This document shows positions 29,201 through 41,200 of a stretch of DNA of 64,000 nt, one piece after another (positions within the stretch are counted from its first letter, which is position 1; each line of letters begins with the position of its first letter). The stretch comes from Archilochus colubris. Lineage: Eukaryota; Chordata; Aves; Apodiformes; Trochilidae. The position numbers were made by a program, and so were the translations under genes. The notes beneath the pieces were generated by a model. That model saw only the letters and a program-made list of their open reading frames with translations. It did not search any database and had not been told where the DNA came from. The stretch lies in NCBI GenBank assembly GCA_023079485.1, contig CM041115.1, positions 44,634,305-44,698,304 of the forward strand, written 5' to 3'.

Positions 29201-32200
29201 TGTAACAAGGCAACCAGGTGCCACTAATTAGGGGGCCTTTTATTGGCCCCCAATCCTGCTCATGTGCAGTGGGGGCCCACCCTAATTGGGCACAGGTGGG
29301 CTTGACACAAGCTCATGCTCACTCCCTGGCAATTAGTGGCACCTGGTTGCCTCGTTACACTATACCCTAATAAATAAATATCCCACAGAATCCTACAGCA
29401 TGCTAAACAGGAAATATATGGATTAGCCTATGGTCTGCATGAAGCAAATGCACATCACCACTTTGAATCTCCCAGGAAAGACCACACGTTCTGATATTAA
29501 CCTTCCTGCCGTACTGTGCTGAAGCACTGGCCCAGGAAAAGAAGAACACTCATTAAGTGTCAGTACAGCTTCTCCAGGACATTCAGAGGCAACCTGGCAA
29601 ACACTATCCCACATATATTTTATTTTCCCTGTGCTCTAACATATACTGACAGCACAATTTTACACTGGTAAAAGTATTTCTGGAATAATGATTAAGAGAT
29701 AGCTTTATAAGTATACTAGCAAATACCAGTAAACTTAAAACCCTCCAACCCCTACATTTGATTAATACCAAAAATCAAATTCTGGGCTTCCATGTACAAA
29801 TCAGCCTCCAACTAAATGTGACTTCAGATTTTAATTTCCATTGCATATATCCCAGTACCACTGAAGAACAGCACGTGATTTTCCATGCATTATTTTCGAT
29901 GGCCAGTACTGTGAACTATATATATATATATATGTACAAGCCAAGACTCACGTTATGGGATGAAACTGCAAAAACAATGAACTGAAAGGAGGGCAGAGAA
30001 GACGAAATGCAGCTGATGGCTCTGTACATGAACTTGTCTTCTTACCCAGATACACAATGGGTCACCCACAAGCCATGGCAGCTTCTGAAACTACTCTTCT
30101 TGAAATTATTGGAATCATTACCTCAGAAATTTGTGTTTACAATACAGCATAACAAAGTGCTTTAATTTTTTTAACCAAACAATATTCTTATGTTATTTGC
30201 AAATAAAGAGGTCAAGGGCTTTACTGCTCATATGGAATACCTTTGAAACGACCAGTTGCTGTCTTCCAGTACACAAAGCCATCATGAAGAAGAATCCTCT
30301 CTTTCTTCACCAAGTCTTGCTTCCTAAAAACATGTCCATTTTTCATCTTTGTATATGTTTTGTTTTCAGTTCTACTGAGAATTTCCAGCAGCTTTTGCTT
30401 TTTCTCATACTCATTCACTTTCAAATCTACTGCTGCTATCATATCCTTAATTAGACATAGGGCTTTGCACAGGTCTTTATGTTCTTCTGTTCCTTCTGTA
30501 TGAAACAAAAAAATAAATATATCAGTGGTTACCATATTCAAGAGAAGATACTAGTCCCTAGTTTCTGGGAACAATCAACATGATGTGCAAAGCTTAAATT
30601 GATAAATATGTCACTTTAAGATGAACCTGGTTATTAGTTTACTAGAAATATTAGACATCTATCTTTGTTTGACTTGCCAGTTAAAAGATGACACATACCT
30701 CAGATTTATTCATTAGGCAATATAAAACAATTGATAGTTTCTAATACATTTATGAGCTGTTAGCATTTTTTTAAAAATTACTGGCTAAGTAAACCATATA
30801 GTCTACTACTCTTCTGACAAAGTTTAAAAGCAAAACAAATTGAAAGAGGACTGAAAGCACAAAGGGTTTGCAGTTGGATGTGCAACTTTCTACAAAACTC
30901 ATTTATTGCTCATTTTTGGGGCAATGACTACAAGTTATTAGAATTTCCAAAATGCTCTACAAACTTGCAGAGGTTATTCAAGCTTTGTCTGAAAAACCGG
31001 AGAGCAATTTATTAAATGCTTGTCAAGCCCTGCTTATAAGAGTCTCCACCAGAACTAATTTCAGAGAAGGTGCAGATGCATGCCTTAAGTATTTACATTC
31101 TCTATTCAAGATCTTTTCCAAAAACAAGTACATTTTTCTAGACTAATATGGCTTATGCTGCTGGAATATTGGAAATCTTCACAACCTTGACAAAGACTGC
31201 ATACACCAGACACCCTGTTTAAATTACATCTGCCTTAACAGCAGTTTTTTTACATTGCCTGGCTCTCTACAAAGGAGCGAATTTCATGCTTTGTTATACT
31301 GTAATAGTGCCTATCCCTTATTCCAGAAATGGACTAGAATGGACATGAAGACAACACTTGAGTTTTTATTCACCTTTTGAGTACTGCAATATCCTTTCAA
31401 CCAGCACAGGGTATTTGGTGATTCGCTGGGTGACAAGCAAAATGCACTCTGGGATCCCTCGGCGTCGTGCCAACAGATTACTATTTCTCAGCTGCATAGA
31501 TACAAATACATACTTTGAAGTAGCAAATGCATATTAGCCACCAAGTGACTAATAAGAAAAATGACTGAAAGGCATCAGAATAACCTAAAACAAAATGCCG
31601 GGTTATCTAAACCATCCCTAAGGAACCTGAGGAATGAGGTGTACTACAACATGATCATGTGTGTGACACACACTGGATGCCAAGGCTTTCTAAAATTTGA
31701 AAGAAAAATGTATCAGCTCACTGGTAAAGGAGGAAAAATCTTTGCCATTATTAGCTATTAAAAGTGAGTTACTCTACATAATTTCAATTCTAAACCTAAG
31801 TAAAAGCTATGAATCTTTTTCCTAAGCATTCTGTCAAAAGTGATCATGTTTCCATATAAACTTACTTTAATAAAATTCTGGAACTTCTTGCTTTGTTGCA
31901 ATTCTTTGAAGAGATTAACAGCTTGTTTTTGATGACTGCAAAACTGCCCATATATGTTCTTCATTTTAGTTGCATTTTCCTCTGAAAACTGAACAAATTA
32001 ATAAGTCAATTGGGCTCAACATTGCACTTAACAGGGAAGTGTATAGCTTTAATTAATGTATTTCATTCAAATACTTAGCTTTTATGCTATTTGTTTCTCA
32101 GCCTCTCCAAATCTCACTAACAAAGCCTATCAGACTGAAGGTGGGATTGCTGTTTTTAGGAGCATGAATAGGAATGTAGGCACATTTACATTACCTTTTT

Positions 32201-35200
32201 GCCAGTAATAGCTAGAAAAATAATTATAATAGTCTTTCCTTCACCTCTTTGGAAACACAATTCCTTTGAGGTTTATTTTTGTCTGATCCCCACACCGCTT
32301 CTAAAAAAGGTAATATTACAAGTTTCTTTATTTCAGTGGAGTGAAAACTGACTGATTGAAGGTGAAAAGCCACACTGTCCTGACTGCAAGGAACTGAAGT
32401 GTGGCCAGCAAGCAGTTAGTTGTACTATGACTACCATTAACATGCTGTGACCACTCATTTTTCAGAGAGCAGTAACTTGAGATGCTCTATGCCAGATTGC
32501 TACAAGAAATGAACAGGTAGTTTCTTTTCCATCATCAGTCAATTCTTCACACCTCCACTCAGATGCTAAAAAATTGAACGCATTGCTTCTATTTTTGCAG
32601 TCCACGGTGTGATGGCAGCAGTCTTCTACTGTGACCAGAATCAAGTTTATTACTTTCGTCATTGCTTGCACCATGTAGATAGAAGTTTTCATCCCAAGTT
32701 CACCACAGTCACCTGTCAGTAAGGACTTTCTCTTATTGCTGTTTCACCATGTAATAATCTTTGAATTTTATGAGGCAATCATAGCCTTCTTCCTGCCTAC
32801 AAAAGTTCTGAAGTCAAAAAAATTGTTTGAGAACCTTGAGTACATAAAGGATCAACAGAGCTGATTTGCTACCTGCTGCACAAGGATGTCTCCAATTCTG
32901 CTGATGACAAAATTACGCTCATTCCCCGCCTCATATGATTCCTGACGTCTATCCTTCATTCTGCAGAAGAACTGCCTGTGCATCTCCAGAAGCTCATCCA
33001 AACAGGGGAATATTCTGTCAACTGTGCTGTGGTCCAGCTGCAATTCTTCCTTCATCCCCTTCCTGAATATTTCAGACATAATGAATAGGGTATGGATGTG
33101 ATGCACTTCTGTTTGCATCAGCTCTGTGGTATAGAAGAAAACAGCACACTATAGTAATTACCTGAACATTTTGCATACCTGCTAAAGATAGATTTTAGCA
33201 ACATTCAAATATAGAGCCATAATAATTTTTTCTCTGTGAGCCTCAAGCATAATAGATTGCATCAGCAGGGAAAACCTTATTTATTTTGCTCTTGCACAGG
33301 TCTCTCAACTGTACCCTGATGAACAAGCTGGGGTTGCAATTGCTTAAGCTGGGGTTTGGATGAAGTTCTTTCCAGCCACAATCATACTGTGAACAGGGTA
33401 GACATGTCTCTGGAAGTCACTGTTCTCTACTTTCTTAGCTGTAGGACACATTGTAATTTCTGACAAAAAATTTTGCAAAAAAATATGTTCTTTGAATGTT
33501 CTTATTATTCTGAGTTGAAGCATTCTTTCTCCTCTGTAGGATGTGGATAAATGATTTTCTACACCGAAGTGTTTTTAAACTTACACAAAGCTTTCGAATA
33601 CTAACCAAAAATTACATCTTGCCTCTTGATGACATCCTTTTCTTGCTTGCTGCAGAACATTGGATCCACAACAAGACTCCAGGACTCTGCCTCAAACTCT
33701 TGGGTGTCTGTGCAGAGATCAGTCCACCGAGACAAATCCATGTCATCTATGACAAAACATAAACCTCATTAACTCTAGGCACCTGAACATAAAGGGAAGT
33801 TGCTTCACACATGCAGATCCATTCATATTTCAAGGGGAACACATGACAGCAGTGAACTTTAGACAAGGCTTCAGCAAACACTGGCAGTAACTTTACATCA
33901 GAGAAACTTGCCAGATGTCAGTGTAATTACTGAAGTGCTGAAATATTAATGTCAAAGTGGTTGATGAGAGTAAAAAACCAAACATCCTCCTTTTCTCAAA
34001 TTAAGTCCTTTTTACACTCCTTTGCTTGAAGAGGCTTTTTAAAATTTAAAAATAAAATCCAACATTTTCAAAAGTAGATGTCCAGTGAGAGATATCTGCA
34101 CCATCCTTTATAAGTAATGTCCTTCCGCTTTGAAATTCAGTCTTACACCTACCTACAGAAAAGGTCTAATTCTATTCATATCACAAAGATAAGGTAGAGT
34201 AGCAGGTAAGATATTTGGCTTACTGAGGAAATCAAAGTGATGTAGTTTTACATTTTGCATAGTACAGTCAGCACAGATGATTAGATGAGTGCAGAAAAGT
34301 ATATTGATGCTCTGGTTCTGCAAGCATGCCAAATATGCTTATTGCAGTTATTTAAAAATTATAACACTGTAAAAAAATATTCTAGAAATTATCAAAGAAA
34401 GCAAGCCACAAGAAAGAAAACAAGAAAATAAGCAAGAAAGCAAGCAAGCAAGCAAGCAAGCAAGCAAAAAAGAAAGAGGGAAAAGATGTACTTTAAGAGT
34501 AATATGTCTTATTGTATCATTTTAATAATAAGGCTTTCTACATCAGTTAGGGAGGTTTTTTATTTTTGACTCTTATTTAAACTTTCCAATACAAGTTACA
34601 AAATGTAACACCTGCACAATACTTCTCACCTTCCAGCATAAAAGAATCCATTGAAGAAAAGGTCCCTAATGCCTCTAACATCTCTTCAGATCGTGACTTC
34701 GACTTCCAGCTGCTAGTCTCAGAGTCTTGCTCAGAAAATGGTGCAAATCTTCTAGAGCAGAAAAGAAAAGCCTTCATTTATATAATGGTTTTGATTTTCC
34801 TAGTAATGCTGAATTATGTATTTAGCATAAATCCCTAGTGGCTGCCCTCTACCTTTCACAACTGGCACTGGGGACACTTTTGGACAAATGGGACTGGTGT
34901 GAGATTTCCCTTCTTCCAGCAGACATTCCAATGGGCACAGAAGAAGAAGGAGGCACTGAGGAGAGCACCATCTGTGAAATGTCTCCAGGCAGGGAATCTG
35001 TGAGGCAAAGCACAATACAGTATTCTGTAAAACAATGTAGAGTATGGCATTAACAGCACACTGAGACTGAGAAATACTGTCTGGTGTTCACATGGACCTA
35101 TATGAATGTCCACTTGCCATGGTACAAACCCATGATACTCATAAGCACAGAAAAAAGCCTTAGACAAAGTGGAATTACTCTGCCATGGATATCTCTGAGA

Positions 35201-38200
35201 AGAAAACAGTCTCAAATCATACATTCTCTAAGACAGTAATCTGTCCACAAGAGACTCAACAAACAGTTGTGAATATGGTAAATGATGTACTCAAAAGCAC
35301 AAGAAACACTGAGTACATCTGATTTCCATTTTCACTGAAAAAATAAAAAAGCATAGTAGAGGTCTCACTCATTTTAGTGGCAGACAAATTAATTCAACAG
35401 TAATTTCTTAAAAAAACCCAACTCATATTAGAGACACACACACTTTCTTACAGATGCTGAAATGAAAAATAGCAACACACAAATGACAGTTTGTCCAACC
35501 AGTGCCATGATGTTTAGACAAGGCTTAACTTAGAAGTGGCTAGGTTTACACCTCCTAACTTACTTGTCACACCAGCTTTGGGTTTGCTTTTATGGTACCT
35601 CTCCTGGGACTTCTGGAAAAAGACAAATTTTATGAAATTGCAATGAAATCATAGTTGTTAACACACTGAATTGTCAAGTCAGTAACTCACTTCCATACAT
35701 CATTACACAAAAGGGCTTCAAGAAAGTGGTCCTAAATTATGGTACGAATTCCTACCAAAAACCAATAAAACCAGGATTATTAGTTATTGGTAAATAATAA
35801 TATTCAAAGTAGAGTGACATTATTTGTACTACAGTACAAAACAATCTTAATTCTAAACACTTGTTTTACTTTCTCTATACAAACATTGCCTGTGAAGTCT
35901 CTAAGACAAGAGGGTCACATTCAGGGCTTTATATTCAAACGAGCTTGATGCATTTGTGGCAGGGCAGGAACCCCAGCTATCAATGGCAGAATTGTTCCCA
36001 ACTCCAAAGTGGACTTTTGCAAAATCTGTAGCAAAATCCTGTTGTGCTTAGGCATGTATTTCACTTGAGGTGGGTCAGTGAATATTTTCTGCACTTCATT
36101 CTTGTTGAGACAATTTAGGGGTAGCGGGTGCTCTTGTCTCCTCTTGACAAATAATCCACCAGCCCCAGTAATTAACACTACCAGTTCAGCTATCCTAATG
36201 CTCTAAAGTTTCCCAGAATTTTGTGCATGACATGTGTTATAACTGAAATAAATTAATAAAACCATCTGATTCATCTCCAGGTTAAGGCTCATTTATGCTG
36301 AAGAGAATCCATAGAAACATGTTGTCCCTGCAAGTCAGCATGATGCAAAATCCAGCTATAGCAGAAAGACACATTCCATTAATTTGAAAAATTACTGTAT
36401 CACTGTATCACACTTCTCTACAGGTACCACTTTATTCCATGGAATCATAAATCTTACACATTGTTTTTGAAAATGGTGTTTTTGTCATGATAAACTTACC
36501 ATGGAAGTACTCCTACTTAAAGGAAGGCAGTAGCCATCAGCTCTAGGGCTGATCTTGCCCTGTGTGCAGAGGCAGCTGAACACTGGGAGTGACTGCCTAG
36601 GCAGGCTGTGGCACCTTCTCCTTCAGGGATTTTTCAGAACAGGTCAGAAAAGCATCTGCCTGATCTGTTACCTATATGTGAACCTGCCTGAGGGTGAGGA
36701 GACAGACAGGGTTGCTTCCCAAAGTCCCTTCCATTCCCACTTTCCATTACTCCGAGCATGCAGGATCCCCCCTCCTATGAAAGAGGCTATATGTGTTTTT
36801 AAGAAGTCTTTCTTTTCAATCACTTTTGCATCCCTCCAGACATACCATTTCACAAGTCGAGATTGTAATTCTTCCAAAACAGAAATACCTCTTTAAACTG
36901 TTTGTTGACCCTCTTCTAAAAATTATTGTTCAAGCACAGTGCTTGCTTTGTTGCTCACATCAGACATTTTTACACCTTTGCAGTACAGGAAGTTACCTTG
37001 GTGCACACAGGAGCAGACTCCTTGCAGCTCTTATGCACAATCATGTTGCAGTCTGAAAGAGAAGGCACATTTCAAAGCCTGGCTCCAAACAGGGTCCCTA
37101 GCCTGCAGAAAATGCTACTCTGAAGCTTCATCTTTTTCCCTCCTCCAGGTCCACTTACTTTAAGTAGCCCCAGGGATGCTTTTTTGTGACAGCCCCTGGA
37201 CAGGAGATGTTTTTTGCCTAATGTGCTGGGACTAGAAGGCACCATGGTCCCTTCTGAAGCTATCACCTGCCATTCCTCCTTCCTCTCCCTTGCCAGTCTC
37301 AGCTAGTTATATAAAGGAGGTTGATCCAAATATCATTAAAGTTTCTTTTAGAAACAAAACACTGGACCACCATCTCAAAATGGGATTTGGAGCAACTACT
37401 CACGAGAGCACTGCAATGACTCCTTTCCGAGGAGGGCCTTTTCACAGGCCATACATGGGATAACTCCAGAGAAGGTCCCATTTGTAAAATTGTGCCTGCT
37501 CAGTTTCTCTTTATCTTTGGCATCTTTATTTTTTGTCTTCATCCCCAACAGCCGAGACATGAAAAGAGGTAAAAAAAGGGACATAAGAAAAGAAGATAAT
37601 GTGATTAGATCTTAAAAACATTATATCATTCCTATTTAGTAACAAGTTATTCTAAAGTATTTATTCCCTGTCCTGGAAGACTTGTGACAGTATACTGTAT
37701 CGTTACATCCAAAACTGCTGAAGTCCTAAAATGATGCAAGCATTTCTTTCAATGGTACCTAAGACAGCAAGCATTATCAAGGAAGTCTGGCAGAAATACC
37801 ATTATGAAGATGTAAATAGGGAAGGGCTAGAAATAAAACTTAAAAAGTGTTATTGACTCACTGCACACACAGATACCAACACCTACATCTCCCTGGGGCA
37901 TACACATAAACTTGTGCTTCTGCAGTTAAAGCTGTAGTTATGTAAATTCTGTGATTCTATGATTCTGTGAAATTTAGACAACTTGTCTCTAGATCTTAAA
38001 ACACATCAGAAATAACTTATTTTTAATTACTATTAATCAATTTCATTAATTCTATTTTAATTAATTCTATTAATTCTATTTTTTACAGTACTTATGTTGA
38101 TGTGAGCTTAGATTTTTCCAAGCAGCTATGGTAGTTATTCTTTAGAAGACCACATAAACACAGGCTAATGTATGTGATGTTTGGTCTGCTGGACCAGAGG

Positions 38201-41200
38201 TACATGTTCAGAGCCAGTTCTGCCACTCTTGCACATACAACCTCAGCCAAACCAGCTTCATTTCCATGTATGTTAGGATACCCTGGGGCATAAGAGGGCA
38301 TACTGCAAGACTGCTGAAAGGCCAGCTAGAAGGATCCTGTAGGACAAATCTATCTCTCAAATCTATCTCTCTCAAACTATCTCTCTATCTATGGTTAATT
38401 GATGCCATTAATCTACATTTCAGATGCCTCAAAAATTAAACCACAAATGTTCTAATCTACCTTCCACAGGATGTATTTGTGCAAGCCTCAAATATGCAAC
38501 TCTCTAACACTAAGCAGGACTTATTCAACCAGCAAGTCCCATTAACTTCAAATAAGGCAAATTCAACTGACTGCATGCTAGTTTGTAAGTCAATTAATTA
38601 TTGACATTAATGGCAAGAATAGGTCCATATTTCTTCATTTTATTTAGCAAAGAAAACAATGTCTTAAAGGCAATTCATACATTTGAACACTGCCTGAATC
38701 ATCAAATGAGATTATAAGTAACATTAAAAATGGCAAGTGAAATAGTTGATATTGTCCAGGTAATGCTGATGTTTAAAAGGAAAGCGTTTTTTTTAAACTA
38801 TGAAGGCCATTTCAGGACATCCTGCATATGCTTGAAAACTAAAAAAAAATTCCCTTCCTATTACTTATGTGGTTTTGTAGTAACAACAACTTATCCTTAC
38901 ATAAAAATTTAGATTGTCATCTATAATTCATTTAATTACAATGGTATAATTATAAATAATCATATAGACATAAATCCCAAATTACCTTGCACTTATTCCG
39001 TGTGCTGGTCATTCTGTTCATTAGAAAACTTAAAGTACGACTCACTTTACATTTTTCAGGCTCATTTTTTGAAGGTACAATGTATTTGTTCCATTCCTCT
39101 TCCTGAATCCTGAAAGAGAGATCAGTGAAAAAAAAAACGAAGACATTCTGCTGGGAAGAGTCCCTTGGAAGAGTTCAGAATATGCATAGCATTTGCACTA
39201 AGAGCTACAACTGCGTGTTTTAATGTGGGTTTACCTGATGTTATAAAAAACAAACAAACAACTGCAATCCTTCTTTACAGAAAGGAATAAACAGAAGACC
39301 CTGGAGTGCTCTGACTATGCAATGTGTTACACACTTGCAGAGACCATGGTTGGTATTAGAAGCCCCCACACTTCTGTTACAGAACAGTGCTCTGAATGTT
39401 CCTCCAGCAGGCAGAACCACATCCCTATGGCTCAGGGCACATCCCTATGGCTCACGGCACATCCCTATGGCTCATAGCACATCCCCATGGCTCACAGCAC
39501 ATCCCCATGGTTCACAGCACATCCCTGCTGCAGGACGTGCGTGGTCCGTACCGCAGCGAGAGAGCCGGGCTGAGCTTAGCTCATGGTTGAGGTGTGGGCA
39601 GAGTGATGCCCTGGGCAGGCAGCAGCCCCAGTCCTGCTGATGAGCACCCTGATACCAGGGGCACCGAGAACTCTTCTGTGATCTGCTCCAGAGGAGACAT
39701 AAGAACCCATACCTTTTCTCCCGGGACTGTTCAGGCAGACTGTAGGCTCGCTCTGCAAAACATAAACAGTTACCAGGCACGCCAGCTGCAAGGTCGTCAG
39801 GCTTATTTGAAATGCACGGATGGCCACCACCAGGCCATAACCTTGACATTAAAAGTTTGCAATATAATGGAAAAATTAACGAAAACACACCATACACTAG
39901 AAGCAGCTCTGCTTAGGGTACAACTACTGCCAAGCTGACAGAATTTGTCAGAGCCGAGATGGACATCAGTGAATGCTAGTCTCTGCAAACAGCCTTTTTA
40001 AGAATGACAACAAAAATTATCTTTTGTTTTTCTGAAAAAGGCAGACTTGGATGATTCACACTTCATTTTGCTTTTCAGAAAATCTGTTGTACAATGTCTT
40101 AATGACATTCTTTAAACATTTGCAATTATCTGTATTGTGCAGCTTTACCTGTAAGATTGAAAATTTTAAACCCTTCCACATAAAGATGAATATTACTCAT
40201 GTATGTACTGCACAGGATGTGTAAAGTGTTACAAGTTTACACCCGAGAATCAGTAGAGAGGACTCATGGAGATACCTTTCAATAAACTGTTTAAAAAGAA
40301 AAATAAAGGATAAATTATTCAGTTGGGTTACTTTGGAAGGGAAAAAATGACACATCAGACACTTTTCTACCATATCCAAACTAGAAGAAGAAAATTCCAT
40401 TTTGCAGAGACTTTTTTCAAATACTTAAATATTTGCTAAAGTCAAAGCATCAGGCAGGCTATGCCTTTCCTTGAAGTTAGATACAAATTGGAACACTGTT
40501 CACTGAATCAGAATGTCTTCAGACAAGCATAGTCTTCAGGTTGGCGAGAGCTAAAATGCTCATCAAAGGAGGAACAAGACTGAAAGTGGGCATTTCAGTT
40601 AGTTACCAGGCACAGCCTGGTGCCACAGGATGCTTCTGGAAGAAACAGTGGCCACGTGTCCGTGAGAGATGAAGACAGCCTCTCATAAAATAGTGCAGAG
40701 GTGTTGGCACTGAGGTACTTATTACAAGGGTGGAGCAGAAACACTGATCTACAGAATGAAAGAGCCCGAAGGAGAGATCAGTCCCTCTTCATGAGTACAC
40801 CACCTGCAGAGCAGGGACAGATTCTTTTCTGTTATATCTTGGTAATACCTTCTTGAATAAAAGCCAGTCGTTGTTTTAGACCTGAGCATACTGAAAAGCT
40901 TCCATCAGAAATGGATGGTGACTTTGATTTTTTTTTCATACTTTCTGCAATAAGGACAGTCCTGTTGCCATCCTGCATTCATCTCTGTTGGCTTGTTTTT
41001 CAATGAAACTTATAAGGTCACCTGCACATCCCCCCTGCATAATTAAGATTGAAGCAAGATGTCCAAAGCGCTGGTAGATGGGCAGTGGAAAAGGGGCAGG
41101 TTTTCAGCACACAGACATCTACAAAGACCCAGACACAATCCCACTACACCCTGCAGAGATCTGGTTGAACTATCTGACCTAGGTGCTTGGACCAACCTCT

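Larger units (their letters stand above)
29114..30240 (-). other. Intron w17-w18
   Basis: About 1.1 kb containing the palindromic MITE-like element at 29196-29364 and the (TA)8 at 29917-29933. Nothing else was recognised. Confidence 0.8.
30496..35563 (-). other. Introns between w10 and w17
   Basis: Introns at 30496-31373, 31492-31865, 31989-32872, 33124-33605, 33747-34629 and 34998-35563, interrupted by exons w11-w16. Apart from the (GCAA)n microsatellite I see no repeats or genes in them. They are short, and the catalytic exons are closely packed here. Confidence 0.75.
35613..38985 (-). other. Introns around the C1 exons (w7-w10)
   Basis: Introns at 35613-36996, 37053-37403 and 37537-38985. 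They contain only the CR1 tail units at 37946-37969, AT-rich TTAATTCTATT repeats near 38040-38085, and a CTATCTCT microsatellite near 38345-38392. Confidence 0.75.

Noticed and set aside
34440..34466. Short regularly spaced repeats that could suggest a CRISPR-like array.
   Set aside because: It is a 4-bp microsatellite without spacers, in a vertebrate intron.
39803..39988. A minus-strand frame beginning after TTTGCAG that looked like another ARHGEF28 exon.
   Set aside because: It has an in-frame stop in the phase required, and w5 and w6 already join in correct phase without it.
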